From contig NC_081413.1 of assembly GCF_030272615.1 (NCBI RefSeq), positions 445,247,038 through 445,307,037 on the forward strand: 60,000 nucleotides of DNA. The letters run 5' to 3'. This DNA is from Cryptomeria japonica. Its lineage: Eukaryota > Streptophyta > Pinopsida > Cupressales > Cupressaceae. Both the position numbers and the translations under genes were made by a program. The first letter of the stretch is position 1, and every line of letters starts with the position of its first letter. Positions 11,102 through 22,495 of this stretch are shown here, in pieces. A model generated the notes under the pieces. It was not told the DNA's origin. It saw only the letters and a list, made by a program, of their open reading frames with translations, and ran no database searches.

Positions 11102-12939
11102 AGACTGTCCAATGCCTTTTAAAACAACTTTACTCCTTTGGGTAGAACCTTTGGGAGTTTTATCCTTTATGATAATGGTAGAAATATAAGTGTCCATTGA
11201 AATATGGTTAACAATAAAGTCATAATCATAGGACACCTTACTATAATTATCTTGGTTATCTATCTTGGCCTTTTCCTTTATCATGTTTAGAGGATGACTC
11301 CTTAAACAACACATGTTCCTCATTGGAGGTATGACCATCAGCTTATATCTTGCCCTTATCAATAAGATCTTGTATGAAATCCTTTAATCTATGGCAATTG
11401 CTAGTTTTGTGTCCTTTGCTCTTATGATACTCACAATACTCATCATCGTTCCACCATGTAGGTTTTACTTATGATTGATAAGATGGATTATTTGGTAGTG
11501 TTATGAGATTGTTTACAACCAATTTCTTAAATGTTGTCTCAATTGGCTCTACCAATGGAGTGTATTTCCTTCAAGGTTTTGATGGCCTTTGAGTGTTCAC
11601 TTGATTGTTCGCATTGGATGAACTTGCACTACGGAAAGTCATTTTTGGTTTTACAACATTTGCATCTACTACCCCATCATTGATTGTGTTCTTATTTTTG
11701 TACCAAAAGAAAGGCTTCTCTTTCCCATTTGATTCCTCTTTGTTTTCTTTGAATATCTTAATGACACCTTGTTCAATAAGGACTTTCTCAGTTTCCAATC
11801 CTTTTTCTATGACTTCTTTGAAGGTAGACAAACAAGCTTTTCTTAGATCATATCCAATATCCTTGTTGACGTTTTGAGTGAACATTTCTACCATTTGTTT
11901 TTGTGGGATACCACAAGAGCATCAATTAACAATACCTCTCCATTGCTATAAAAATGAAGAGAAATATTCCCCATTTTTCTACTTAGTATTGCATAAGGTA
12001 GTTATTGACACATATTTCGATGTTATATGAGAAGTATTGTATGAAAGCCTTTGCTAGATCACTCCATGATTTGATTCTAGGTCGAAGTTCGGAGATCCAT
12101 TCCATAGGTTGTCCACCTAAACTTTGTGGGAATAATCTCATCAGGTATGTTTTTTCTACTGTTACCTCAATGCAAGCTGTGAAAAATTCTCTTATGTGTG
12201 CCTTAGGATCCCCTTTGCCTCTATACTTGTCAAATTTTAGTGTCACAAAAAGTGGAGTAAATGGAGGCATTGGAATTCTTCTATCAAATGGGTAAGGACA
12301 TATCTCTTTCATTATGTACTATTTCTTTGGTGTATTCATATCTGCCATTTTCTTTCGCAAATCCTCAATTTATTGTTGCAAGTCATTCTTGGGTGGTGTC
12401 TTTTCTCTTGGAGCTAGTCCCATTCCTGAGCCACCGGGCAGAGGGGGAGGTATATATTGCATGTAAGGGTGATACTGGTCATAAATGTACTCATATGGAT
12501 GGGTTCTATAATGATACTACATGTAAGGATCATAAGGTATATTATTGTGATAGGAAGTAGTGTCTATTCTGATCATGCATATCATGTCCATGATTGTAGG
12601 GGATGTCATAAGATTGATCTTGATTGTTGCCCCCAAATCTAACACAAGATCTTCTCATGTCAAGAGTTATGAATATGTCCTTGTGTAGATTTGTATCCTT
12701 TAGCATGATCATGAGTATTGGCATGTTATTGGGTATGCATATTAGTGTTAGACCTTCAGGTACAATTACAGGGTTGTTCATGAGAAGTTCTATCATAACT
12801 AACATGGGAATGAATGTATGTGTTTGGAATTTCAGGTTTTTGGAATAGGGAGGAAGGTGACTCAAGCACAAGACATTATCTTCTATGATCACCACTACTA
12901 GGCCTCCTAAGCCTTGTATTAGCTTGATTTGCTTGATTT
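11102..12939 (-). pseudogene. Ty3/gypsy gag, central and C-terminal part
   Basis: The Retrotrans_gag-type capsid core lies at 12312-11983, with FDKYRGKGDPKAHIREFFTA, then LMRLFPQSLGGQPMEWI and IKSWSDLAKAFIQYFS. Downstream, 11894-11571 continues gag with a Lys-rich region. A zinc motif, CEYHKSKGHKTSNC, is readable near 11440-11390 in a partly different frame. Upstream, 12939-12560 is a Gln/Asn/Arg-rich, probably disordered gag segment with several stops. The upstream end joins the N-terminal part beyond the solo LTR (13762), and the downstream end joins the protease part at 4466. This is a clear gypsy gag and clearly dead. Confidence 0.8.
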
Positions 12940-12944
12940 GGATC

Positions 12945-13761
12945 TGTTTATGGTGAAAATGGATAACAATAAACAACAATATTGAAAGGCTAAATGAATT
13001 CAACCACCAAACCCTAGCCTAACAACAACAAAGATCCACCATAACATATGAAGATTACCTAAGACAATGCAAATAACTCAAAATCACAAAGATTATACCA
13101 TCACATGTCCAATAGGGTTTTGATCTCCATTCTTCCTATCTCCATTGATCTTGCTTGATATACTTGCTCTCAGATTTTTGTATGCACAAGAGCTCAACAA
13201 AGAACGGAATGTGGTTGCAAGTGGAATTGTAGTGTAGCCAAGTACTCCAAAATCAGTCATTAGCATGTGTCATTAGGCATTAGGATATGTCATTAGGATA
13301 TGTCATTAGGGTTTGACAATGAAGAAAGCATCTCCTTAAATAGAAGACACAATGAGAAATGGAGGGTTAAGATTGAGAGGTGTAAAAAGAGAGGTCGGCT
13401 AGGATTAGAGGGTAGGTAAAAGAAATAGTAAAATAATGAAAGGGGTAGGTAGTGTATGAATTAAGAGATGAATAACATGTGTCATGTGTAGAAAAAGATA
13501 ATGAATTAAATAAATAAATAAAGATTTATTTAATTAATAGAAGAAGTAGGACAATTAAATAAATAAAATATTTATTTAATTTAGGAAAGGGATAATTTAA
13601 ATAAATAAATGTATTTATTTAAATGAGAAATAAGGCTAGAAGAGGATAAATGAATTAATTAAATAAATAAAAATTTATTTAATTAATAGAAGAATTAGGC
13701 TTAGATAATTAAATAAATAAAATGTTTATTTAATTAGTCATGACAATTTTGAGTGTCTACA
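12945..13761 (-). repeat. solo LTR, Ty3/gypsy type, TSD GGATC
   Basis: An 817-bp LTR reading TGTAGACACTC on the minus strand is flanked by perfect GGATC copies at 12940-12944 and 13762-13766. It resembles the 5' LTR of its own host element at 15869-16648. With one GGATC kept, the gag frame runs through, so this is an insertion and not a rearranged end of the host. No internal region remains, as expected after recombination between two LTRs. Confidence 0.88.
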
Positions 13762-14117
13762 GGATCATCCTCCAAAATTTGTGACATATCAAAATCATGG
13801 GGTGATCTTGTTTCACTTTGTACCATGACTTGGAAGAAGTAATGTCTATCCCTTTTCATGATCTCTTGAACCAATTTTTAAAAATGGGGATCCATGATAG
13901 TTTCCTCAGTCTCTATAGAATCCACGGGTGCATTGTCCTTCTCATCGTCATTTCCATTGTTGCTCTCATTATTGTCATTGTCATTGTCTGGTATATTACT
14001 GTGATTGTCAAATGGATTGTAAAATTAATTTGCATCAAACTCATAGGTACTCATGTTTAAAGACCTTAGAGGTTCTTCAACTTCCCTTCTAGACCTTTGT
14101 GAATGGGTTTCAGCCAT
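13762..14117 (-). pseudogene. Ty3/gypsy gag, N-terminal part
   Basis: Starting at the minus-strand ATG at 14117, the frame reads MAETHSQRSRREVEEPLRSL and then an Asp/Asn-rich acidic stretch. A frame change and stops follow before the text reaches the solo LTR at 13761, where it ends in an acidic EDDP motif. The start is supported by the long non-coding leader upstream and by the continuation of gag on the other side of the solo LTR. Confidence 0.65.
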
Positions 14118-15868
14118 GGACTAAAGTCTTGACCAAAATAAAAGGTAGGATGAAAATGCAAAGACTATGGAAGACCAAGAGGTGTAGATGAATCTAGGGT
14201 AAACTTGCAATGTCCAAGAGTGTAAGACCAAAGCATGTATGTTTTTAGAGTAAGGTATGGTTTCCAAAGAGATGATGGATCTCTTTATGATGTAATTTGA
14301 TCTTGACTCAAGAAGACCAAATGAGACCCTAAGATGATAGATCTTGATATGGGAATCACCTAATGTTGTGCTGTAGTATCTTTGCAAAGTGTGATGAGGA
14401 CAAGCAAAGTAAAATTTTGACTCAAATTTAAAAACTATGTATGAGGGAAATGCAAGTAAAGGAAAATGATTAACTATGTGTGACCAAGACAAGATGACTG
14501 AAAAATGAAGCCCTATCAGAAGTATCTTTATAAGCTCTTTGAATCTGAAAACTTAAGCCCTTTTGTTCTTGACAATTTTTTTGTATATTTTCAACTATGA
14601 ATATAGATGTAGTTTTACTAAACTCAAACATGATTTATGATCCCAGACGTAGTTACAGTAAATATAGACGTGATATTTGGTGATAATGGCAATTTTTTAT
14701 CTTGAGATTCATAGACATGATTCTTCTCTGCACAGATGGAAAAATCCAACATAGACGCATTTTCTGACAACACAAACGTGACTTTACAGTTTTTCTAGTA
14801 AATGTGACAATATATTTCTCTGATACCCAGACGTGATTCTACTCTACACAAACATGATTTCCCAACACAAACATAGTTTAAACTGACACAAACATGGTTC
14901 TAAAAATATTTTGCAATTTTGTCCAATTGTAAAGTTGTTGAATGCAACCAAATTTCAATGTTTCGATTTTAGTGGTAGGAAGACACAACAAAACAATGAA
15001 GACCCAATGTGTGAAGGTGTTTTTGTCCATAACTGATAAAGTGTTTCAATTTCAAGTGTGATACTGATTGTGAAATGTCCTTGTTTGTTTTGTATACACT
15101 AGGAAAACACGACAGACATAGTGTTTGTTTGAAAATATTTTATTTATTCTTTAATAATGAAGACAAGTACAAATCCTAAGGTTGGCCAGGACAATAGTTG
15201 TTGGATCTCGCTTGGTTTACCAACTACGCTTATTCAAAGAGGACCCCATTGGACCCCCTCTACAACACTCACTTCTCCAAGGTAGCCAAGCACCAGTCCC
15301 CATGAAAAATCCCCATGGAAAACTTTGTATCTCTAGTAAGAACCGTAAGAATGTGAGATGGCATCAAAGGTTCGACCTCATGTACTAACAACTAGAAGGT
15401 TTTTGGTTTCTAACACAAAAAAGGTGTCCAGTAAGGGCATCTATTCAGGTGGCTAGAATCGGCAGTGTGTTACACTCTGTTAAATGGAAGGCCTCCGAAC
15501 CTATAGAGGTTGCACTCTACAGGGTTCATGGAGAATCATAACACCATTATAGAAACATGTAACACTCATTGCTTGCAACATTCATCACAAACATGTATTT
15601 ATAGTGGCTTGGAAGAGCTTGGCTTTATCCCATTATCACTTAGGTCATTCCCTCTCACTTGGCCTTATGGGCTACTTGGGAGGTAGACCCTCTAAAAGGT
15701 AAAATGAAAAAAAGCCTATTGCTCAAGACACAAAAGACACTTGTTAATTTCTGAGAACCAATTGAAGTGTATGATAGACTAAAGAATATAAAGCAAGTAA
15801 TTTTAAACTCAAATCTTTTCCAAAGGTCCTGCACCAAACTCTTGTCCAGGATTTTATTTTGACATCTT
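14118..15868 (-). other. gypsy leader (untranslated region between 5' LTR and gag)
   Basis: About 1.75 kb with no convincing coding content lies between the LTR and the gag ATG. It holds a run of short degenerate repeats around 14590-14900 built on a core like ACACAAACATGATT or AGACGTGATT. I could not identify a clear PBS beside 15869. Confidence 0.55.
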
Positions 15869-16648
15869 GTTTGCAGATTTGTGTTTTGGATGCACAAAAA
15901 TCCTATCCTAACAATGAAAAGAATCCACCATACACAAATGAAGATACCTAATATCATACAAATAAACAATAACAAAACAAGATATACCATTCACATGTCA
16001 AGTAGGGTTTCAATCTCCATTCTCTCCTATTTCCATTGATCTTATTTAATATATTTGCTCTCAAATTTTATGTGTGCACAAGAGCTTAACAATGAATGGA
16101 TTGTGGCTGATAGCTTGATCACAAGAAGACTTGATTGCATAAGATTGATTAGAGACATTGATTAGCTAGATAGATTGATCATACAAATTGATTAGGGTTG
16201 AAAAGGAAGAGGACATCCTCCTATATAGAGAACATTGTAAGAAATGGAAGGATAAGATTAAAAGGTGAAGATGATAAATGGCCAATTAGGATTAAAGGGT
16301 AGGTAGAGGAAATAATTAAAATAGTAAGAGGATAGGCAAGAGAATAATTAAAAGATGAATGACATGTGTCATGGGTAGAAAAGGCTAATGAATTAATCAA
16401 ATAAATAAAGATTTATTTAATTAATAGAATAAGTGGGATCAATTAAATAAATAAAATATTTATTTAATTTAGGAAAAGGACAATTCAAATAAATAAAAAT
16501 ATTTATTTAAATGAGGAAAGGTTTAGAAGAGGATAAATAAATTAATCAAATAAATACATATTTATTTAATTCATAGAAGACTTAGGATAAAATAATAAAC
16601 TAAATAAAAACATTTATTTAATTAGACGGGACAATTTTAGGTGTCTAC
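15869..16648 (-). repeat. 5' LTR of the Ty3/gypsy element
   Basis: On the minus strand it begins TGTAGACACCTAAAATTGTC at 16648. It aligns with the solo LTR at 12945-13761 over most of its length, including five AT-rich palindromic modules and the CCACCATA...GAAGATACC block. The outer end is sharp; the inner end near 15869 is placed by alignment and is less certain. The other LTR would be beyond the left edge. Confidence 0.72.
16220..16229 (-). promoter_or_regulatory. probable TATA box of the gypsy 5' LTR
   Basis: CTATATAG lies mid-LTR, downstream of the AT-palindrome block in the transcription direction. The solo LTR has a decayed counterpart (CTATTTAAGG on the minus strand) near 13335. Position fits the U3/R junction; this is sequence-based inference only. 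Confidence 0.4.
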
Positions 16649-18337
16649 ACTATCTATTTCTTAATCATATTCTAACCCTTGTGTCTTGGGATTTTCTTTT
16701 TCTCTAACTTTGTTCTCTTGTGCAGGTTCTTCTATCTCATATATTTATTTTATAGGTCTTCAACTTGAGGGCATGCTTCCTTGGCTTGGATATTTATCTA
16801 CTTCCTCTATAGTATCCATTTGGAATCATGATGTTATTTTATGCTTAGTAGATTTCCTTTAGCGTGCATATTCATGTTGATTCATAAGCCCGCTAAAGTG
16901 GGGCCAAAACATAGTGTCAAAAATTGCATTTCCCTTTGTAATTTAACCTACATCTTTTGTAACCACTTTGATGTCCATTCCCATAGCACCTGAGTAGGCT
17001 CACTTCAGTCCTTGCATCAACCTTTTCCCTCTCAAGATGCTTGAGATTCCCCATTTCTAGCAACCCCCTTGTGGCATCAGTTTTGTTAGTCGCGTGTTTC
17101 CCTTGTCTTATGTCTTTTTCGAGCATGATTCATTTGGACACTAATGCGTCATGCAAATGTCTGCATGTCATGCATTCTTCTTGCAAAATATCAATGTTAG
17201 AATGTCAAATCTCATTTGCACATGTTGTTGGAAATAGCTGGGAATATTCTGAAATGGCTCACCGACCTCCTCTTTTCCCTCCTCTTCTTTCATTTTAGAT
17301 ATATCTTTTCTCTCCATTCAATATTTCTATATTTTGGATACAATCTCTCTTGTCCTCTTGACTCTTAGATTTCTCTTTCTCTAACTCTCTCTCTTAGACT
17401 CTCTTACACTCTCTTGATTTCTCTCTGGATCTCTAGAACTATCTCTCTGATTCTCTTGGCTCTTATAGCTTGCTCTTATTGTCATGCACTTGCTATAATA
17501 ATTTTTCATTTGTTACAATTATTTAAAGCTCTCACAATAATCTCTTTGCATCTAACTTGGCTTTTGTCAAGCCATTTGGTAATATCCATCTATTTATCCT
17601 ATCTTTGAGCATATTAAGATTCATCACATTCCTTATCCATCAATTTATTTATCATTTATCATTTATATTATTTTGAATTTATTTTATTCATCTATCTATC
17701 TGTCTGGCTGTGTGTGGAGGTGGAAATACCAAAACAAGGATTTGACTAAGGCAAGTCTCCAAGGAGCCCCAACTATTTTTCCTTTCTAGCTTGTATGCAG
17801 ATTGCATTAGAGAAGATTTATCTGGCTGGAAGCTTCATAGAATGGACATATTGTTCATCTCTTTTCTTCCCTTTTTTTCTTATTTCACTTTATTTCCTAG
17901 TTATTTATATTTTTTATATTATCGTACATCTTTAATTTGTCTACACGACTATCAATCCCTTCTCTGTATGGTTCTCTATTTCTATTTGTACAGGACGATA
18001 CTAGTGCATCATGTTGGAGTCTTAGTTCCGCGTGTTCATCCTAGTCATGGAGAGCTACTAGAACTATCTAGAAGGTCTATCTATCTTGTACTATCTTAGT
18101 TCTATATCTCATATCTCCTAGCTCACCCTTAGCGCTAGTTTAAGTGAGGTAGTGGTAGGTATTTTATTCTCTGAGATTCATCATCTTAGAGGTAACAAAT
18201 TCTTACCTCTATAGTTTGTGTAAACAATGACTTTATCAAACTAGTCAGCTTTTAGCCTACCTAATGAGAGCCTTATTCACATTTCTTAAGGCTTCACCTA
18301 GGTACTTTTATAGTTTTGTCTCACCTCATAAGGTTGA
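16649..18337. other. non-coding stretch, probably old LTR-element remains
   Basis: No gene is recognisable. The stretch includes a CT-rich run (about 17330-17460, mostly TCTCTCTT units) and pyrimidine-rich text up to 18000. Composition resembles LTR or leader sequence of plant retrotransposons, but I could not define ends. Confidence 0.4.
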
Positions 18338-19572
18338 TGTTGGATATTGTTGGTAGCATAAGCCTATATTGAGCTTGTATGATTATCATTGATGTCAAAC
18401 CTAGCTATCCAAGTGGATGTTGGTCCATATGTGCTCTTAGTTGCTATGAAATTATGTTTTATGTTGCACTTAATGTTTTTGGTGTTGGTTGTGTCATCAA
18501 GTATTCAAGGTGGTCCAAAAATATTTTTGTTCCCTCTGTATATTTTTTTGATTGTGCTATGGTTTAGTGGATCATATTCTTTTGGTCCGGATATTTGTTA
18601 GAAGATGTTTTGAGATGTTTTTTTGGGTCTCACCATGGTGTGTTGAGATTTGTATTCAATATTTTGCATTGAAAGTGGTTATGTGGCCGACTAGTTGATT
18701 ATGTCTACATGTTATATTTGGTAATGTCTTTGGAGTATGTGTTAGTGTGTGTGGATTGTTGGATCAATTGTGGAAGGATGTATTGTAATATTTTTAGTTC
18801 CTATTTCTCTCTAAGTGGACCAATTTAAGAATTTTAGATCCGAGTGGCTTATTTTGTGTAAGATTTCTTGTTCTATTTTGGTTGACCCTTAATTAGGATT
18901 CCAATGTTGTATCTAATATTTAATATGTGTGGATGGATGAATTGTGTGTGGATGAGAAGTGAATTATTTGAGAAGTGTATGTGAATGATTTGCAAGCAGA
19001 TTTGAGTTTGTGGTGATGCGAAAGACAATTTGAGAAGAGCTTTGAAACTGATATATTCTAGAAGATAGTGTGTTGTGATAGTAAAGAGTATTAGAGGTGT
19101 TTTCCATGATATTGGTTGCTTCATTAAGCTTTTCAAGGAGAATTATTCTCAATTTCAATTCAGATAAATTTCATTCATTGTCAATTGACACTGAGTCAGG
19201 TTTGGTAGCAGTTTGTATCTTGTCTTGAATAAGTGTTCTTTAGTTGTGCAAGTCCTCTTTGCATCTTTCCCAATGTTGTGCACATTAGTTCTTCAAGTCA
19301 ATGCAGTGTTGGTGTCCCTTGGTTGTAAACCTAAAACATTGTAAACATTATTATTCATATTGTGAGTTAGATTCTCATCGTGGTTTTTTGTTGTTTGGGT
19401 TTTCCATGTAAATATGGTGTTCATGTGTTGATGGTTGATGGTTGATGGTTATGTGTTGATGGTTAATGTTTTATTGCTAAGTAAGTTAACATTGTTCATT
19501 AATAATCTATTTTGAAGTTTTGGACTGATTCACCCCACCCCCCGACCCCCTCTTAGTCATACCAGGTGTTCA
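18338..19572 (+). repeat. probable solo copia LTR, plus orientation
   Basis: The text begins TGTTGGATATTGTTGGTAGC, contains the ATCATTGATGTCAA motif seen near the start of other copia LTRs here, and near its end has GATTCACCCCACCCCCCGACCCCCTCTTAG, a variant of the terminal pyrimidine block of these LTRs. No PBS follows and no interior is present, so it is likely solo. Exact ends are uncertain (it could start at 18348), and I found no target duplication. A short TTGATGG tandem run lies near 19425-19470. Confidence 0.55.
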
Positions 19573-20304
19573 ATAATTTATACTTGTGCCATTACTCTTT
19601 GTGACACCTCTTCCATACGTATTTGACACTTACACACTTGTCAAGTGATCTCACAATTTTTCCATTCTTGGAGGGGTACTTATTGTCTCCTACCTTCTTA
19701 GCTCATCAACATATACTATATAACTAAGGTCACTATGTATTTTTTATGGACTCCTATTGTATATTATAGATATTTCTATCTTTGCTAATTTAGTTTCTCT
19801 TATAGAAAGTTGTAATATGGATTTTAATTTTTGCTAACCATGTCACCTTAGGGATTTGTCAAACAATATTTAACTAGATTAGAGTACAAATTTTATCCTC
19901 CCCATTTTTTGTACTCCTTCAATAACACATGGTTGAGGTCATCTCTTGGGATGATTAAATCTTCAAATAGGCATCCTAAAGGGAAATGTTAATACTAGTT
20001 TCTTTTGATCACCCAAGATTAGACAAAAGAGAAGGCAGGAGCATACACATAAACTAGTATTCCATGGGATTTAAAATGAAAAATGATAAAATATGATTTT
20101 TTTAATCTCCATTATAACCCTAAGTGCAAGGGGAGAGCATACACCAATCATAAAATCTACAAACATGGAACAATTTTTTTTTGTCCACTACTCTAAGTTA
20201 ATCCCACTAAGATAATGATAAAACAAATTCTATGAAAAATGATCATACATCCAAATACATAAATAATTTCTAGTTTAGGTCCTTGAAAAAACATAATATG
20301 GTTA
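19573..20304. other. intergenic stretch, nothing recognised
   Basis: About 730 bases of AT-rich text without a convincing ORF, LTR end or repeat boundary. Confidence 0.5.
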
Positions 20305-20463
20305 TGTTACAAGGTGTGTTCCCTTTGTCTCCTTGTACAGTGCATCACAATGCTCGGGTTTGTGACATGGCTTAACTACCTCCTATGGATTCTATAAGTC
20401 TAGTGGTTGTAGCTAACATTAACAGGTTGATATTTTGGTGCAACGACAATAGTACTTGTAACA
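20305..20463 (+). repeat. TRIM 5' LTR (159 bp)
   Basis: It pairs with 20519-20677; the most conserved part is GTTTGTGACATGGCTTAA and the following 60 bases. A TATA-like TCTATAAG lies at 20391-20398. Confidence 0.88.
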
Positions 20464-20465
20464 AA

Positions 20466-20477
20466 TGGTATCAGAGC
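20466..20477 (+). other. TRIM primer binding site
   Basis: TGGTATCAGAGC, two bases after the LTR end, matches initiator tRNA-Met as in the copia elements. Confidence 0.88.
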
Positions 20478-20518
20478 TTGGTCACAAGTTCAAACCCCTT
20501 CTCTTGCATTGGGGGGAT

Positions 20519-20677
20519 TGTTAAAATGTGTGAAACCTTGGTCTCCTCGTGTTGTGTAGCACTACACTCGCGTTTGTGACATGGCTTAATCACCTCCTAT
20601 GAATTATATAAGTCTAGTGGTTGTATCAGACATTAACAAGTTGATCTTTTCATGCAACAACAACTGTACTTGTAACA
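20519..20677 (+). repeat. TRIM 3' LTR (159 bp)
   Basis: Same length and termini as the 5' LTR. The TATA-like TTATATAAG at 20604-20612 corresponds to TCTATAAG in the other copy. The first 45 bases are the most diverged part. Confidence 0.88.
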
Positions 20678-20682
20678 AGTTA

Positions 20683-21349
20683 CACAACTGATTAGATACC
20701 AAAAAATTAGCTAAAAACTAAAAAACTAAAAGGAAACAAAAACTACAAAGGCATCGAAACATAGAGTCCTAGTATAAAATCAAACAACAGTAAAAATCAT
20801 AGTACAATAAGCACTAAAGTGGCCACCCTAAGTACTAATGCATAGAACATAAGTGCTAAGGAAATAAAAACAAAATGTTATACCAATCAATGGAAGATGT
20901 CAATCCATAGAATGAAGGTGTTGATCTTTGAAAGCACTGAAGCATAGGTCACTAGTGCTATTTTAGAGAACTCTTGCAAAAAAGGTTTATTGTTTGTAAA
21001 AGAAAAAGTTAAAATACACCATAAAATAGATCAAAGATATGTTAGTTGAAACCAAGAAAAAGACAAATTATAAATACTAGTCAATAAAAACAAAATAAAA
21101 ATAAAAAATAAAAAATAAAAATAGGTCTTTTTAGTGGAAGTACTCATTGACAAGTCATAAGCACTAAAACAAGAAAGTGTCAAACTATAACTTGAGTAAT
21201 AATCTTGATTGAATAGGCACTAATCCATAGGGCACAAGCATTATTCCATAATTTATGATACAAAAACTTAAAAAAAGAAACTTGAAATAAAGTTAATTAT
21301 AAGTGTGTAGTTCCTATTCAACATTCTAAAATAAAGATGATAAATTTGT
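20683..21349. other. A-rich intergenic stretch
   Basis: No gene is recognised. The plus strand is strongly A-rich, with a low-complexity AAAATAAAAAATAAAA run at about 21075-21120. It could be the tail of an old retroposon, but no body can be assigned. Confidence 0.45.
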
Positions 21350-22300
21350 AAACTATTTAAATGAAAAACATAATAATTCAACCACAAGATTACATCAATC
21401 TTTTCCCTCTTTCCACCTCAAGGTATAGATAAAGTACTTGCACCTTTGTATACTCAATTTTCTCTTTACTAGCTAATATGTAGGTTTCTCTCCAAATAAC
21501 ATAACCATAAATTATTGATGAAACTAAAATGATCTTAGACCATATATTTTTCTTTAAAGGTTTGTATGAAATGAATAAATAAGATTGCAATGTATAGATA
21601 TTTTATGGCTAAAATAAAGGGCCAAGATGCATTGTGAGATGGAGGGTTGAGATTGAATGAGATGGTTGTGGTCTATCCTTGTGACAAGTGTTAAAAGTTG
21701 AAAGCATGTGACATTTGACATGGGGAAGAGAGGGAGGCATACTCACACATCTATGACAACACATTGGGAAGATCAAGCAAATGACAAGTCGAAACATAAG
21801 TGGAAATGTGTAACAAGGGTTGGCTTAAAAATATGACAATTTGAGAGAAAAGTCATGGGTGGCTACATGAGGAAGAAGATCTCACACATGTGACCATCCA
21901 ATAGTAGTCAAAGGTTGATTTAGAGGATGAAAGTTACATGTGCATACAAGTCTTTGGAGAGGTTTGGAGAACACACACCACATGACTGCAAGTTTGGGGT
22001 TTTGAGAGAGTTTAAATTGGATTCTTTTTTAATAAGGGTTGGCCTAGTTTAATTAATTAATTGGGCTTAAGAGAATCTAAGAGTGGGGATATGGTTAGAT
22101 AAAATAAAATAATTAACTCTTAGAAAAAGAAAAGGAAGAAAATTAAATAAGATTTAAATGAATGTAGAAATGGACAATAATTAATTAAATAATTAATTAT
22201 TGAAATTTTTATTGAAATTAAGAATATGCTTACGTTGTAATATTTATTTAAATATTAATTTAATTAATTACATAAAGAAGTTGAATTCAAGGTGTTTACA
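21350..22300 (-). repeat. probable old Ty3-type LTR
   Basis: On the minus strand it starts TGTAAACACCTTGAATTC at 22300, close to the TGTAGACACC start of the gypsy LTRs. An AT-rich ATTTATTT/AATTAATT block follows, as in those LTRs. A GAGATGGAGGGTTGAGATTGA stretch near 21637 resembles part of the solo LTR near 13355. The inner boundary and any target duplication were not found. Confidence 0.4.
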
Positions 22301-22307
22301 CTACATA

Positions 22308-22495
22308 TAGACACAAATGCAAATGTAATAGGTTAATGACTCTTAATAATCTCTATAACATTAGTGGCCCTAATATAAATACAAATAGGCAAGAAGTATG
22401 CACCAAGTTTCATTGTTTAAATAAGTTCGCATAGTATTGCCCATTCTCACAAATGTACATTAGAATGCACATTCAATATCAACTAATGTTGTGTC
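22308..22495. repeat. dispersed repeat, copy A
   Basis: It matches 54925-55098 in the same orientation, sharing CCTAATATAAATACAAAT, ATAGTATTG(C/A)CCATTC and TATCAACTAATGTTGTGT. Similarity stops after GTTGTGT. The family is unknown. Both copies lie just upstream of a LINE ORF1. Confidence 0.65.

Larger units (their letters stand above)
3089..16648 (-). mobile_element. Ty3/gypsy element, truncated, holding two later insertions
   Basis: Minus-strand order is 5' LTR (15869-16648), leader, gag start near 14117, gag capsid and zinc motif (down to 11102), then protease region (4466-3089). The element is interrupted by a solo LTR (12945-13761) and by a non-autonomous LTR element (4467-11101). Its reading frame lines up again across both insertions, which shows that they are secondary. 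Reverse transcriptase, RNase H and integrase are missing because the copia LTR at 3088 cuts it and any remainder lies beyond the left edge. The IDGG protease motif and gag type suggest a non-chromovirus (Athila/Tat-like) lineage; that lineage call is tentative. Confidence 0.75.
20305..20677 (+). mobile_element. TRIM element, 373 bp, complete
   Basis: Two direct repeats of exactly 159 bp (20305-20463 and 20519-20677) both start TGTTA and end TGTAACA. Between them are 55 bases: a PBS (TGGTATCAGAGC, 20466-20477), a short spacer and a purine-rich end (GCATTGGGGGGA, about 20506-20517) acting as PPT. The flanks are GGTTA (20300-20304) and AGTTA (20678-20682), a target duplication with one mismatch. 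This is the full plan of a terminal-repeat retrotransposon in miniature. It codes for nothing and would need enzymes in trans. No 5S rRNA-like block was seen, so it is not an evident Cassandra. Confidence 0.88.

Noticed and set aside
13503-13740. CRISPR-like array
   Set aside because: The units are AT palindromes of uneven length in a eukaryotic LTR, without unique spacers.
15869-16648. Tandem gypsy elements sharing LTRs at 12945 and 15869
   Set aside because: The 12945-13761 copy has its own GGATC duplication and splits gag, so it is a separate solo LTR.
20305-20677. Cassandra-type TRIM with 5S rRNA sequence
   Set aside because: I found no 5S internal promoter-like text in either LTR.
20325-20680. 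tRNA-derived SINE, because TGGTATCAGAGC and GTTCAAACCCC resemble tRNA-like boxes
   Set aside because: The paired 159-bp repeats, TG...CA ends, PPT and flanking duplication fit a TRIM; the motif is its PBS.
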